64,000 bases of DNA from JAFDXJ01 sp039811225 (lineage in GTDB: Bacteria > Bacteroidota > Bacteroidia > Chitinophagales > Chitinophagaceae): positions 24,165 to 88,164 of the forward strand of contig JBDHYG010000009.1 in assembly GCA_039811225.1 (NCBI GenBank), read 5' to 3'. Of the stretch, positions 52,623 through 62,299 are shown in pieces. Both the position numbers and the translations under genes were made by a program. Numbering within the stretch: the stretch's first letter is position 1; every line of letters starts with the position of its first letter. The notes beneath the pieces are model-generated. The model was not told the origin of the DNA, ran no database searches, and saw only the letters and a list, made by a program, of their open reading frames with translations.

Positions 52623-55600
52623 TTAATTATTAGACAAACGGATTTTAACTTCCACTTCCGGTGTTTTGTCAAGAAAATCGGCCATGGATTCATTCATGGT
52701 AAATCCTGTACCGAGTGTAAACAAAGATATTTCCACCTTATCTTTTTCTTCATAAAGGCGGATACTTAAGGAACATTTGCCCGGGTTATTGGAAATATTA
52801 TTTTCGAGAAAACCAATCATCTCATCTGTGATGGCCTGAGCCGGAACGGAAATTTCCAATTTGTGGGTGAGGGTGGTTTTCACTGTTTCCAATAAACGAA
52901 TTTCTGTTACCGAAAATTCCGGGAATTCTTTTCTGTAACTTTTTTGATAGTAACCGCATACCATAACACAATTTCCTTTCTCCAGGTAATTTTTATAATG
53001 CACATATCGGTCACTCCACAACATAACTTCTCTTTTTCCGGAAAAATCTTCAATGACCAGGGAGCCAAAATTTTTTCCTGTTTTGCTTACCCGGTGCCTG
53101 GCATCTATGACCAGGCCGGCCAGCCGGATTGGCTTATTGCCAATAGCAGAAATAAGTGTTGGTGAGGCATCAATTTCATTGAATTCTGCTAAAGGAATAA
53201 AACCATAATGAGCCAATTCAAATTTATAATGATCCAATGGATGGCCACTGATGAACATACCGGTAATTTCTTTTTCAAAATCCAACGCTTCGGTTAGCGC
53301 CCAGGGTGGGCATTTCGGTAGGCGCGGAGTGGGTATTTCCATGGATTCAGCATTGCCAAATAAAGTATGGCTATCCTGTGTCAAGGCATTATGGTATTGA
53401 TTGCCGTAATGGATTATTCTTTCCAGGCCACTTTTATTATCATTGGGTGGTGTGAAAAAATATTGGGCACGATGTAATTCCGGGAAGCAATCAAAAGCGC
53501 CGGCATAAACCAGGCTTTCCAATGATTTTTTGTTTACAGATCGTTGATTGATGCGTTTGATAAAATCAAAGATATCCTGGTAAGGCCCATGCAATGTACG
53601 TTCCGATACGATGGCATCAATAGCCGCATCACCTACCCCTTTTAAACCACCGAGGCCAAAACGGATTTCTCCTTTTTTATTGGGTGAAAAGCCCTTAATG
53701 GATTCATTGATATCCGGTCCAAGCACATTCAGGCCCATTCTTTTGCATTCTTCCATAAAGCCGGTAATCTTTTCTATGCTTCCGGCATGGTTGAGTACAG
53801 CAGACATATACTCATGGGGATAATGTGCTTTTAGCCAGGCTGTCTGGTAAGCAACTACGGCATAGCAGGTGGAATGTGATTTATTAAATGCGTATTCGGC
53901 AAAGGCTTCCCAATCCGTCCATATTTTCTCCAGGATATTTTTGGGATGCGATTTTTTTATGCCCCCTTCAATGAAAATACTTTTCATGCTATCCAGTGTC
54001 TTCCTGTCTTTTTTCCCCATCGCCTTTCGCAGGTTATCTGCCTGGCCTTTGGTAAAGCCGCCTAATTGCTGGCTCAGTAGCATGACCTGTTCCTGGTACA
54101 CGGTAATGCCGTATGTGTCTTCCAGGATTTCCTGCATGGCGGGTAAATCATAGGTAACTTCTTCCTGGCCATTTTTCCGCGCAATGAATTTGGGAATATA
54201 AGCCAGTGGCCCCGGCCGGAATAAAGCATTCATGGCTATGAGATGTGAAAATTTATCCGGTTTTAATTCCCGTAAATATTTGACCATGCCCTTGCTTTCA
54301 AACTGGAAGATGCCATTGGTCTCGCCGCGTTGAAAAATTTCAAAAGTTTTCGGGTCATCCAGCGGCAAATTATCGAGGTCTATTTCCAGGCCATTGAAAT
54401 TTTGTTTGATCAATTCCAATGCTGTCTTCAAAATGGATAATGTTTTTAAACCAAGAAAATCCATTTTCAATACACCGGCTTTTTCAATGGTACTGCCTTC
54501 AATTTGTGTAACCCATAAAGTGGAATCTTTGGCAGTAGCTACCGGGATCATTTCTGTCAGATCGCGGGGAGCAATGATTATACCAGCTGCATGTAAACCG
54601 GTATTGCGGACAGAACCTTCGAGTCGTTCGGCTTCTTTAAGTACGGCTGCCCGTAAATCATCGCCTGTATAAATCTGCCGCAGTTTTTTGATGTTTTCAA
54701 TTTCTTCCGGGCTGAATGATTCTTTGCTTTGCAGGGATACTTCGCCCTCTTTTTCTTCCTTGGTATAAAGTGGGGCGGTTAATACACGTCCCAGGTTTGT
54801 GCCGGGTTTTTCCGGGACCAGTTTGGCAAGTGCATTACTTTCCGGCAAAGGCAGGTCCAGTACCCGGGCTACATCCTTAATACTCATTTTAGCGGCCATG
54901 GTACCAAATGTTATGATTTGTGCTACCTGGTTTTTACCATATTTTTCCACGACATAATCGATCACTTTCTGGCGGCCGGCATCATCAAAATCCGTATCAA
55001 TATCCGGCATGCTCATGCGGTCCGGGTTGAGAAAACGTTCAAACAGTAGCTGGTATTTAATGGGATCAATATTGGTAATGCCAATGCAATAAGCCACTAC
55101 ACTGCCGGCTGCCGATCCCCGCCCGGGCCCGATAAAAACACCCATATTCCTGCCCGCAGCAATAAAGTCGGCTACAATTAAAAAGTAGCCGGAGAAATTC
55201 ATGAGTTTAATCGTGGCCAATTCCGATTCGATGCGTTCTGTTATTTCGGGGGTCATTTCCCGGTAACGTTTTTGAGCGCCTTCATAGGTTAAATGTTTCA
55301 GGTATTCCCATTGTGCCAAACTTTTATCGGCTTCCCGGGCAAAGGCTTTTGGTAAAGGAAATTCCGGTAAGGCAATATCCCGCATTAATTGCAACGGTTC
55401 TATTTTACTCACCACCAGTCCGGTGTTGTCTATTGCTTCCGGGATATCGGCAAATAAGGCATTCATTTCAGCCTGGGTCTTAAAATAAAACCGGTTATTA
55501 GGAAATTTAAATCGCCTGTTTTTAATTTGTAGTTCATCATTTACAAAATCATCAAAGCCCGGTGTGGCCTGCTTTTCACCGGTATTCAGGCAAAGCAGGA

Positions 55601-56309
55601 TATCATGTGCATTGGCATCTTCCTCATTGGTATAATGACTGTCATTGGTGGCAATCATGGGTACCTGATATTTTTTGGAAAATCGTATCAGGGTATCATT
55701 GATGCGTTCCTGTTCTGCTAAGCCATGCCGCTGCAGTTCAATGAAATAATCTTCTCCAAAAATATCCAGCCACCATTTGAATTCTTTTTCGGCAGCTTCT
55801 TCCCCGTTATGTAAAATCGTTTGAGGAACATACGCTCCAATACAACAGGTGGTAGCTATCAGGCCCTCATGGTATTGCTGAATCAGTTCTTTGTCTATAC
55901 GCGGATACTTGCTGTACATGCCATCAATAAATCCGAGGGAGGTCAGCTTGATCAGGTTTTGATAGCCCTGTTTATTTTTAGCCAGGAGTACCTGGTGGTA
56001 GCGCTCATCTTTCAGTTCTTTGGTAAAATTTTTTTTATGCCGGTCAGCCACCACATAAAATTCACAGCCGGCAATGGGCTTGATGACAGGTTCTTTTTTT
56101 TCACTGCCATCGGCATTTTTACCCACCACCTTCGTTTGCTTCCAGGCCTGTTGCACAAATTCAAAAACACCAAACATATTCCCGTGGTCTGTAATGGCAA
56201 TTGCCTCCATTTGATCCCGGGCGGCTTTATCATACAAACTTGATATGGAAGCAGCGCCATCTAATAGTGAATATTGTGTATGTACATGTAAATGCGAGAA
56301 TTTGGGCAT
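52623..56309 (-). CDS. dnaE: DNA polymerase III alpha subunit
   Basis: Replicative polymerase, 1228 residues. PHP domain at the N-terminus (FSHLHVHTQYSLLDGAAS), palm with the catalytic aspartates in MPDIDTDFDD, finger/thumb blocks (HAAGIIIAPRDL, NTGLHAAGI), an HhH region (GLGGLKGVGDAAIDAI), and a C-terminal OB fold (LAGLVIDARHRVSKTGKNFG) with a tau-binding tail. ATG start at 56309. PHP histidines look intact, consistent with a proofreading-type PHP, though a separate epsilon is usual. It diverges from the NlpC gene. Confidence 0.97.
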   Translation of the reverse strand: MPKFSHLHVHTQYSLLDGAASISSLYDKAARDQMEAIAITDHGNMFGVFEFVQQAWKQTKVVGKNADGSEKKEPVIKPIAGCEFYVVADRHKKNFTKELKDERYHQVLLAKNKQGYQNLIKLTSLGFIDGMYSKYPRIDKELIQQYHEGLIATTCCIGAYVPQTILHNGEEAAEKEFKWWLDIFGEDYFIELQRHGLAEQERINDTLIRFSKKYQVPMIATNDSHYTNEEDANAHDILLCLNTGEKQATPGFDDFVNDELQIKNRRFKFPNNRFYFKTQAEMNALFADIPEAIDNTGLVVSKIEPLQLMRDIALPEFPLPKAFAREADKSLAQWEYLKHLTYEGAQKRYREMTPEITERIESELATIKLMNFSGYFLIVADFIAAGRNMGVFIGPGRGSAAGSVVAYCIGITNIDPIKYQLLFERFLNPDRMSMPDIDTDFDDAGRQKVIDYVVEKYGKNQVAQIITFGTMAAKMSIKDVARVLDLPLPESNALAKLVPEKPGTNLGRVLTAPLYTKEEKEGEVSLQSKESFSPEEIENIKKLRQIYTGDDLRAAVLKEAERLEGSVRNTGLHAAGIIIAPRDLTEMIPVATAKDSTLWVTQIEGSTIEKAGVLKMDFLGLKTLSILKTALELIKQNFNGLEIDLDNLPLDDPKTFEIFQRGETNGIFQFESKGMVKYLRELKPDKFSHLIAMNALFRPGPLAYIPKFIARKNGQEEVTYDLPAMQEILEDTYGITVYQEQVMLLSQQLGGFTKGQADNLRKAMGKKDRKTLDSMKSIFIEGGIKKSHPKNILEKIWTDWEAFAEYAFNKSHSTCYAVVAYQTAWLKAHYPHEYMSAVLNHAGSIEKITGFMEECKRMGLNVLGPDINESIKGFSPNKKGEIRFGLGGLKGVGDAAIDAIVSERTLHGPYQDIFDFIKRINQRSVNKKSLESLVYAGAFDCFPELHRAQYFFTPPNDNKSGLERIIHYGNQYHNALTQDSHTLFGNAESMEIPTPRLPKCPPWALTEALDFEKEITGMFISGHPLDHYKFELAHYGFIPLAEFNEIDASPTLISAIGNKPIRLAGLVIDARHRVSKTGKNFGSLVIEDFSGKREVMLWSDRYVHYKNYLEKGNCVMVCGYYQKSYRKEFPEFSVTEIRLLETVKTTLTHKLEISVPAQAITDEMIGFLENNISNNPGKCSLSIRLYEEKDKVEISLFTLGTGFTMNESMADFLDKTPEVEVKIRLSNN

Positions 56310-56474
56310 TGGCTAAATGAATAATTGAACTTAGGAAAAAGGGTGATGACAAATTTCGTAAAAATATTTTCTTTTACCGGTGTATTTATCCACCACATCG
56401 TATCTCGTAGTGTTAAAAATTTTACGAAGGGTATATTGGTTTTTAACCATGCAGCGTTTAAATTGCGGCCACCC

Positions 56475-57167
56475 ATGAAAAGAAAATTTTCCATACTTTT
56501 TTATTTGCCGGTATTTCTTTTTTTTACAAGTTGTAAAGCATTGAAAAGCCTGTCGGCAAAGGATGATACGGCTTATACAACTTCAAAAGATGCCAAACAA
56601 AACACGGATCCGCAATTCCTGGATGATATACAGGTATCCCCGGGTGGCAAGCGGGGTACCTTGTCCGCACCGGTAGCAAAACCTGTTGCGAAATCACCCC
56701 GTCAATTAAAAGAAGAAGATGGAGATATGTTGCTTGCCAATAACCTGCAGATGAAATATGCTTCTTTACTGAATGTGGATGCAGCACATTTACCGGCCTT
56801 ACCGTTATTGCGAGAAGTAGAAATATGGTGGGGCACCAAATATTGCATGGGAGGCACTACGGAATCCTGTATAGACTGCAGTGCCCTCACGCAAACAATA
56901 CTGGCCGATGTGTATGGCGTATCCGTTCCCCGAACAGCACAGGCACAATATGATAATTGCCAGATGGTATTGGGTGATGACAGCCTGCAACCCGGCGACC
57001 TGGTTTTTTTTCATACAACCCGGCGCGGCATTTCGCATGTGGGATTGTATTTAGCCAATAATAAATTTGTTCATGCTTCCACCAGCCAGGGAGTTATGAT
57101 CAGTGATCTCGGTGATGCCTATTGGAAGGAGCGTTACCGTGGTGCCGGCCGATATATTAACAATTGA
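56475..57167 (+). CDS. NlpC/P60 lipoprotein peptidase
   Basis: 230 residues. A lipoprotein signal (MKRKFSILFYLPVFLFFTSC, Cys20), a low-complexity linker (about 25-95) and an NlpC/P60 domain (about 110-230) with catalytic Cys135 in SCIDCSALT, His188 in GISHVGLY and His200 in FVHASTS. It cleaves peptidoglycan stem peptides (D-Glu-mDAP). An in-frame extension to 56325 exists, but ATG 56475 places the signal correctly. The divergent spacer to dnaE has a 9-bp inverted repeat (56355-56363/56420-56428). Confidence 0.9.
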   Translation: MKRKFSILFYLPVFLFFTSCKALKSLSAKDDTAYTTSKDAKQNTDPQFLDDIQVSPGGKRGTLSAPVAKPVAKSPRQLKEEDGDMLLANNLQMKYASLLNVDAAHLPALPLLREVEIWWGTKYCMGGTTESCIDCSALTQTILADVYGVSVPRTAQAQYDNCQMVLGDDSLQPGDLVFFHTTRRGISHVGLYLANNKFVHASTSQGVMISDLGDAYWKERYRGAGRYINN

Positions 57168-57352
57168 TAAGAGTTGATTTTTGGAAAATTTTTTTCCGGA
57201 AAAGGTAATTGAAAGGATGCCTGCATTTTTTTTTGATTTACTTTTTTGTTTTAATACAAAAAAGGTTCACTAAAGCAGCGGAGCTTAACTCATTCGTAGT
57301 GGGAAATTGCATTTGTTTTAATTCTTATGATCTAAGTAAGTTAGAAAAGGTA

Positions 57353-57985
57353 TTAAAAATATTGTTGAATCTGCTGTATGAAATTTGCAAACAAATTATA
57401 ATCCGATAAAAAGTAACTGGTGACCATGGTAAAGGCTACACCATATAAAGCGCCCCAGATATGGGCAGAATGATTGATATGATCGCCGCCTTTTTTATTT
57501 AAATAGCCTGAAATGATGAGGTACAATGGGCCGAAAATAAAACCGGGAATAGCAATGGGTATGAAAAAGATACCAATGCCCTGCGTGGGAAAAATAAAGA
57601 TCCCGGCAAAGATAATCGCTGATACAGCCCCGGATGCACCCAGGCTGCGGTAATACGGATCATCTATATGCTGCCTGTACGTGGGAATAAGGCAAACCGC
57701 CAATGCACTGATATATAACACCACATATAAAATGCCCCCTGTTTCGGGAAAGATTTGTTGAAAGGCTATTTCTACATATTTGCCAAACATATAAAAAGAA
57801 AACATGTTGAACAGCAGGTGAGTGAGATCGGCATGAATGAGGCCACAGGAAAAGAAACGGTACCACTGATGCTGTTTGGCCACGGCAGGTGGGTAAAAAA
57901 TAAGATCATTCACCAGTTTTTGATTGGAGAATCCCATAAATGAAATTACGGAAGTGACCAGGGTAATAAGAAGGGTGGCTGTCAT
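57353..57985 (-). CDS. Rhomboid-family intramembrane serine protease
   Basis: 210 residues with six membrane spans. Catalytic Ser118 in SLGASGAVSA and His175 in HINHSAHIWGALYG form the rhomboid dyad, and the HADLTHLLFNMFSFYMFG helix matches rhomboid TM2 with the oxyanion His/Asn. It cleaves substrates within the membrane; substrates unknown. It converges on the NlpC gene across an AT-rich 185-base spacer that contains an A/T hairpin (57241-57264). Confidence 0.92.
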   Translation of the reverse strand: MTATLLITLVTSVISFMGFSNQKLVNDLIFYPPAVAKQHQWYRFFSCGLIHADLTHLLFNMFSFYMFGKYVEIAFQQIFPETGGILYVVLYISALAVCLIPTYRQHIDDPYYRSLGASGAVSAIIFAGIFIFPTQGIGIFFIPIAIPGFIFGPLYLIISGYLNKKGGDHINHSAHIWGALYGVAFTMVTSYFLSDYNLFANFIQQIQQYF

Positions 57986-58039
57986 GGGACTATTTTATTG
58001 CATGTCAAAAATACTGGAGCGAATGTTAAGAAAGCCCCA

Positions 58040-58513
58040 TTAAAGGTGATGATATTTTTCATTTTTCATAATCGTACAGGCCCGGTAGAGTTGTTCCGCC
58101 AGGATCAACCGGACAAGCATGTGGGGGAAAACAAGCCTGGATAGGGACCAGGTAAATTGGGCTTTTTCCCGAACAGCCTGGTCCACTCCGAAAGCGCCGC
58201 CAATGATAAATACAATGCGCTTATGGGCTTCACCGGATAATTTTTGCAGGTGGGTAGCCAGTTCCACGGAATCAAGTTGCCTGCCCCGTTCATCCAATAA
58301 AAGGATATAATCACCGGGTACAATTTCTTTGATTATTTTTTTCCCTTCTTCTTTGAGCAGGATGGCTTTATCTAAAGCTGCCGCATTTTTAAGCGGTGGT
58401 ATCAATTTCCATTCTGTGGGAAAATAATATTGCAGGCGGGCAGTAAACAGGGCAATCGCTTCTTTGAAATGTGGTTCATCGGGCTTCCCGACAGACACGA
58501 GGCAAAATTTCAT
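58040..58513 (-). CDS. rlmH: 23S rRNA pseudouridine-1915 N3-methyltransferase
   Basis: 157-residue SPOUT methyltransferase. MKFCLVSVGKPDEPHFKEAIALF start, IVFIIGGAFGVDQAVREKAQ knot region and LILAEQLYRACTIMKNEKYHH C-terminus are diagnostic. It methylates pseudouridine 1915 of 23S rRNA in the assembled 70S ribosome. Lies 54 bases from the rhomboid gene on the same strand. Confidence 0.96.
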   Translation of the reverse strand: MKFCLVSVGKPDEPHFKEAIALFTARLQYYFPTEWKLIPPLKNAAALDKAILLKEEGKKIIKEIVPGDYILLLDERGRQLDSVELATHLQKLSGEAHKRIVFIIGGAFGVDQAVREKAQFTWSLSRLVFPHMLVRLILAEQLYRACTIMKNEKYHHL

Positions 58514-58626
58514 GCTTCAAAATTAGGAGCTTTGTTCTTTCAGGTCTATGGCTACTATAAAAAAAGCGAAGGAATAGGCGGGTGCCTGATTCATTCGCTT
58601 TCGCAAGACGCGTGTGGTTTACGTAT

Positions 58627-58962
58627 TTATTTCTTCGTCAGGATGAGAAATTCATTGGCCTGCACTTCTGTAACATAGCGCTTCACACCTTCCTTATCCG
58701 TATAATTGCGATGCACCAGTTTCCCTTCAACCATTACTTCCAGTCCTTTGGTGAAATACTTCTCTGCCAGGTCAGCGGTCTTTCCCCAGGCAATTACATT
58801 ATGCCATTGTGTTTCCGTAACTTTTTCCCCCTGGGCATTTTTAAAACTTTCATTAGTGGCAATGCTTATTCGGGCCAGTTTATTACCGCCTTCGAGTTCT
58901 TTAATTTCAGGTGCATTGCCCAGGTGTCCGATCAGTACGACTTTGTTTTTTAGCTTGTTCAT
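58627..58962 (-). CDS. ssb: Single-stranded DNA-binding protein, short form
   Basis: 111-residue OB-fold protein (MNKLKNKVVLIGHLGNAPEIK, TQWHNVIAWGKTADLAEKYFTKG, GLEVMVEGKLVHRNYTDKEG). It ends right after the OB fold (ILTKK) and lacks the Gly/Pro/Gln linker and acidic DDDIPF-type tip that recruits repair and replication partners. It could be a secondary SSB, or a truncated copy; the full-length paralog would be elsewhere. ATG at 58962. Confidence 0.9.
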   Translation of the reverse strand: MNKLKNKVVLIGHLGNAPEIKELEGGNKLARISIATNESFKNAQGEKVTETQWHNVIAWGKTADLAEKYFTKGLEVMVEGKLVHRNYTDKEGVKRYVTEVQANEFLILTKK

Positions 58963-59122
58963 GATTCTTCGTTTTAATGTTTTATAAAATTTTCGGTGGC
59001 CAACCGTTCTGAAAACAAAGATGCAACAGCTTATTCCCGGGAGTCGGTTTTTACCCGTTTACTTGTGATAATAAATGAGTATAAACGTTTCAAAAAACGG
59101 ATAAAATATGTATATTAGGGAA

Positions 59123-59485
59123 ATGGAAAGTGCTACCAAACATTGCCTGTCATGTCAAAAGCCATTAAAAGGCCGGTCTGATAAAAAGTTTTGCGATGAT
59201 TATTGCCGCAATGCCTATAACAATCAGTTGCGCCAGGGAGACCCGCCCCGGGTAAAGGAAATCATGCAATGGCTGAAAAAAAACCGGCGCATCTTAGCTG
59301 ATCTCCTGGGAAATGAAGAGATGTGCAAGCAACCAAAACATAAATTAACGGCAGCCGGATTTTTATGGGATTACCACACACATTTGTATAAAAATAAAAA
59401 CGGGAATACTTACTATTTCTGTTTTGAATACGGGTATCTCGCCCTCGAAGGGGATTGGTATTTATTGGTAAAAAGAAATAAATAG
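59123..59485 (+). CDS. Small zinc-ribbon protein, conserved hypothetical
   Basis: 120 residues. N-terminal Cys cluster (about 8-31) HCLSCQKPL and KKFCDDYCRNAYNN, a zinc-ribbon resembling DUF2116-type, followed by a helical mid part (PPRVKEIMQWLKKNRRIL) and a beta-rich C-terminus (FLWDYHTHLYKNKNGNTYYF). Possibly nucleic-acid-binding; function unknown. An ATG 15 bases earlier (59108) is possible. It is the last conserved-looking gene before the AT-rich accessory region. Confidence 0.68.
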   Translation: MESATKHCLSCQKPLKGRSDKKFCDDYCRNAYNNQLRQGDPPRVKEIMQWLKKNRRILADLLGNEEMCKQPKHKLTAAGFLWDYHTHLYKNKNGNTYYFCFEYGYLALEGDWYLLVKRNK

Positions 59486-59770
59486 CCGGCTATGCGGCAA
59501 CGGTAATGGAACACTTACCGGCTCCATATAGTACTGCCACTATTAGAGCACTAAAATATTGTCAACTTTAAAGCGAACTATTTTTGGGGAGCTTAAATCA
59601 TCCATTAAGTTACCTCGTCCAGGAATTAGTTTACAGTTTTTGTTTGTTAATCTTATGCATTTTAAAATAAGTTTAGGCTATGAGGTTGCTTTAAAATTAT
59701 CTTTTTATTCAGTTAACTTAGATCAGGAGATAACTTTCAAATTATATGCCTTAGTTTTAAGTTTACAAAT

Positions 59771-60856
59771 TTAAATTAGAGCTTTTGATAAAATTGTAGC
59801 AAAATGTGTGGCGAAAGCTTCTCCGTTTTCCAAAGATTCTATAAACCGTCGTTGTCCTTCCAATGCTATCGGTTCATATTTTTCCGGGTTTAATATAATA
59901 TCCTGTAATTTTTCCTGAAAATCACTAAAATCCCATTTATGACTAACATATGTTACACCGTCAATAAATAAATCAGGCCATGTTTCCAGGTGATCCATAT
60001 TCGGTTTTAAAAGTAATGAACCACATAAAAAGGCCTCAAAATCACGATAACAAATCTCTCCCATTCCAAATGGTGATGGTGTTATAAGAGTTTGGTGCAT
60101 TTCATTGAAATAATCTTTCATTGAAATCTTTCCGCCCAAATGAAAACGGTATGAAGGATGCTCTTTTGAAAAAATTTGGAGTTCTTCTAAAGTTCTTTGT
60201 CTCCACCAATGAATTGTTGGTATCTTATCCCACATGCCTACCCTGAAGGCCAATTTAATAGGCCTGTTTTTCAAACGAGACGTTGTTACATGTATCTTGT
60301 TTTTTTGAGAAGGAAAATAATAACGGAACTTTCTGACGTATCTATTTGAAAACCATGTATGCCAATCAAGGAGGGCAAAATTCCATCCAAGAGTTAATTT
60401 CTTAATATCATCATTAATAACTCCTTTAAAAATTCGTTGATCGGTAAATGCAAATTTCTCATGGATATAATCTCTATGTAACACACCGGTTAAATGCTTT
60501 TCATTGTAGTAGGATTTCTCTTTTAATAATTGTGATTTTGCATAAACATTAACCAATGGAAAAACATAGGTTCGAAGCATGCCCGAGCTATCATGATCAT
60601 CAAGCCAGATAACTCGTTTGAATGAAGAAAGGAATGGTGCAAGAAATTCTGTATGTTCCATTCCTGGTCGGATGAGCTCCCCAAAGCTTGCTTCCATAAT
60701 AAGGAGCGTGTCACATTCTTTTAACCGGGAATGGTTGAAAGAATAGAAGAATTCAGTTTTAATATCTAAATCAGATAATGCATGTTTAAAGGTTCTTATC
60801 GGGTGTGCATGTCGAAAAATGATGCCTTTGCGGTTTCCGCAGATATTTACTTTCAT
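59771..60856 (-). CDS. Glycosyltransferase-like protein (exostosin/CgeB type, tentative)
   Basis: 361 residues, cytoplasmic. The C-terminal third carries TPSPFGMGEICYRDFEAFLC, LKPNMDHLETWPDLF and a helix near the end, which resemble the C-terminal sugar-nucleotide half of GT-B enzymes such as exostosin/CgeB relatives; the N-terminal half is less familiar. A sugar transferase for surface polysaccharide is the best guess. It starts 34 bases after the FkbM-type gene on the same strand; the two form a short operon. AT-rich codon use compared with the core genes suggests acquisition. Confidence 0.6.
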   Translation of the reverse strand: MKVNICGNRKGIIFRHAHPIRTFKHALSDLDIKTEFFYSFNHSRLKECDTLLIMEASFGELIRPGMEHTEFLAPFLSSFKRVIWLDDHDSSGMLRTYVFPLVNVYAKSQLLKEKSYYNEKHLTGVLHRDYIHEKFAFTDQRIFKGVINDDIKKLTLGWNFALLDWHTWFSNRYVRKFRYYFPSQKNKIHVTTSRLKNRPIKLAFRVGMWDKIPTIHWWRQRTLEELQIFSKEHPSYRFHLGGKISMKDYFNEMHQTLITPSPFGMGEICYRDFEAFLCGSLLLKPNMDHLETWPDLFIDGVTYVSHKWDFSDFQEKLQDIILNPEKYEPIALEGQRRFIESLENGEAFATHFATILSKALI

Positions 60857-60889
60857 GGTATACCTTTTCTTTACGTTATAGGAAATTAC

Positions 60890-61708
60890 TTATGCTTTAT
60901 AAAAATGAATTAAAATATCCTGAAATACGCCTTTTTTTGTGTATCCCGTTTTGATATTATACTTAAAATGATGCTGTTCAAATATTTCGAGGAAAGCCGC
61001 TAATGAAGTGGATGAACAGGGTAAGTTGTGATGAAATTCTATCAGGTACTCTTTGACATTTTGCAAGGTACCAGTAGCGCACAAGTCCTCGATAATATTG
61101 ATTTCTGCTCCTTCAACATCTATTTTGATTAAATCAATTTCAGGTATATTGATGATATATTGCGATAATTTTTGAGCAATTACTTTCAATTCTTTAGAAC
61201 CGCCTCTTTCTTTGTTCACGGAACCATCAAGTGCCCCTTTATTATTTTTAATAAAGAAAGAAATTTCAGATTCTTTGTCATACAAAGCCACATTATACAA
61301 TTCTACCTTACTGACATTATTAGCTTTGATATTTTTACTTAATAATTCGAAAGCATAAGGATTCGGTTCAAAAGCTAAAATCCTTGAATTAGGAAATAAT
61401 CTTTTAAAATATAAAACCGACATACCAATATTAGCTCCACAATCGATGATGAAAAGTTCTTTTTCAGAAGGTTTTAAATAATACTCATTTGTAATAAATA
61501 TCTCATTAAATAAAAAGTTTAAAGTAGCATAATCAGAACCAGCCACTTTATAATTCAAAAAACATGCAGTAGCTTCCGAAGTTTTGCTTTTAAAAAGATG
61601 TCTTTTTATATAAAATTGAATTAAAAAAAAGAAAACAGAAATTTTCTCAGCATTTGATCCCCGGAAATGTCTTGCTTTTCGAAAACTACTAATTAAATTT
61701 TTAAACAT
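60890..61708 (-). CDS. FkbM-family methyltransferase
   Basis: 272 residues. FIIDCGANIGMSVLYFKRL is the SAM-binding loop, ILAFEPNPYAFELLSKNI the acidic motif II and EIDLIKIDVEGAEINIIED the downstream DxEGxE motif, all typical of FkbM O-methyltransferases. In surface-glycan loci such enzymes methylate sugars; the substrate here is unknown. It precedes the glycosyltransferase-like gene by 33 bases. The coding sequence is AT-rich. Confidence 0.86.
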   Translation of the reverse strand: MFKNLISSFRKARHFRGSNAEKISVFFFLIQFYIKRHLFKSKTSEATACFLNYKVAGSDYATLNFLFNEIFITNEYYLKPSEKELFIIDCGANIGMSVLYFKRLFPNSRILAFEPNPYAFELLSKNIKANNVSKVELYNVALYDKESEISFFIKNNKGALDGSVNKERGGSKELKVIAQKLSQYIINIPEIDLIKIDVEGAEINIIEDLCATGTLQNVKEYLIEFHHNLPCSSTSLAAFLEIFEQHHFKYNIKTGYTKKGVFQDILIHFYKA

Positions 61709-61941
61709 TGAAAATATACAGTTTATCTTATTGCATTAAGCCAACTAAAATTCCAATATATTGCCAATTTAGGGAATTATTTAAAAAGGTTCTGAATAAA
61801 GATACAAAAGTTCATTTCTAATCTTGCTGCTTATTCAAATCATGCTGGTTGGAACTGCTGCTATGTAGCGAATGAAAAAGGTGAGAGTAAATTCATCGCC
61901 CCCGCTATATTACCAAACCGTCTTGCAAGAGTACATCGTCA

Positions 61942-62298
61942 TTAGTATGCTTGCACCAAAACTTCCGTTGGTATATGCCATTGTTGATGCAATTGTCTGA
62001 TCATGTCTAAGGATAGTTTTCGTTTCCGATTCAATATTTCACTTGCTCGGCTTTTTTGTCCAATAATATTAGCTAAGTCTGTTTGTGTCATACCCATTTG
62101 CTCCATTCTAAATTTTATAGCTTCAACAGGGTCTGGCAAATCTATAGGGAAATGTTCGTCCTCGTATTTTTCAATTAACAAACTTAATACTTCTAATTCG
62201 TCACCTTTGGGTGTTCCTTTCTTTGCATCAAATAGCTTTTCAAGCCGAAGCATTGCTTGCTCGTAGTCTTTCTTTGTCTTGATGGGCTTGATATTCAT
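61942..62298 (-). CDS. higA: HigA-type antitoxin with HTH
   Basis: 118 residues. N-terminal helical region (MNIKPIKTKKDYEQAMLRLE) and an XRE-like HTH in the second half (MGMTQTDLANIIGQKSRASE, then ILNRKRKLSLDMIRQLHQQW). This matches HigA/YgjM antitoxins that follow their toxin. It starts one base after the higB stop. It represses the operon and blocks the toxin; regulation by binding its own promoter is family knowledge. Confidence 0.88.
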   Translation of the reverse strand: MNIKPIKTKKDYEQAMLRLEKLFDAKKGTPKGDELEVLSLLIEKYEDEHFPIDLPDPVEAIKFRMEQMGMTQTDLANIIGQKSRASEILNRKRKLSLDMIRQLHQQWHIPTEVLVQAY

Positions 62299-62299
62299 A

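Noticed and set aside
56355..56428. 9-bp inverted repeat between dnaE and the NlpC gene as an operator
   Set aside because: TTCGTAAAA arms are 56 bases apart in AT-rich DNA; may be chance, so noted only.
57209..57409. Possible 66-residue gene between NlpC and rhomboid
   Set aside because: Overlaps the rhomboid 3' end and is hydrophobic only because of AT-rich sequence and an A/T hairpin.
59559..59774. Possible 71-residue gene in the spacer after the zinc-ribbon gene
   Set aside because: Starts at TTG, has no recognisable domain, runs through an AT-rich spacer and ends inside the convergent gene; no support beyond being open.
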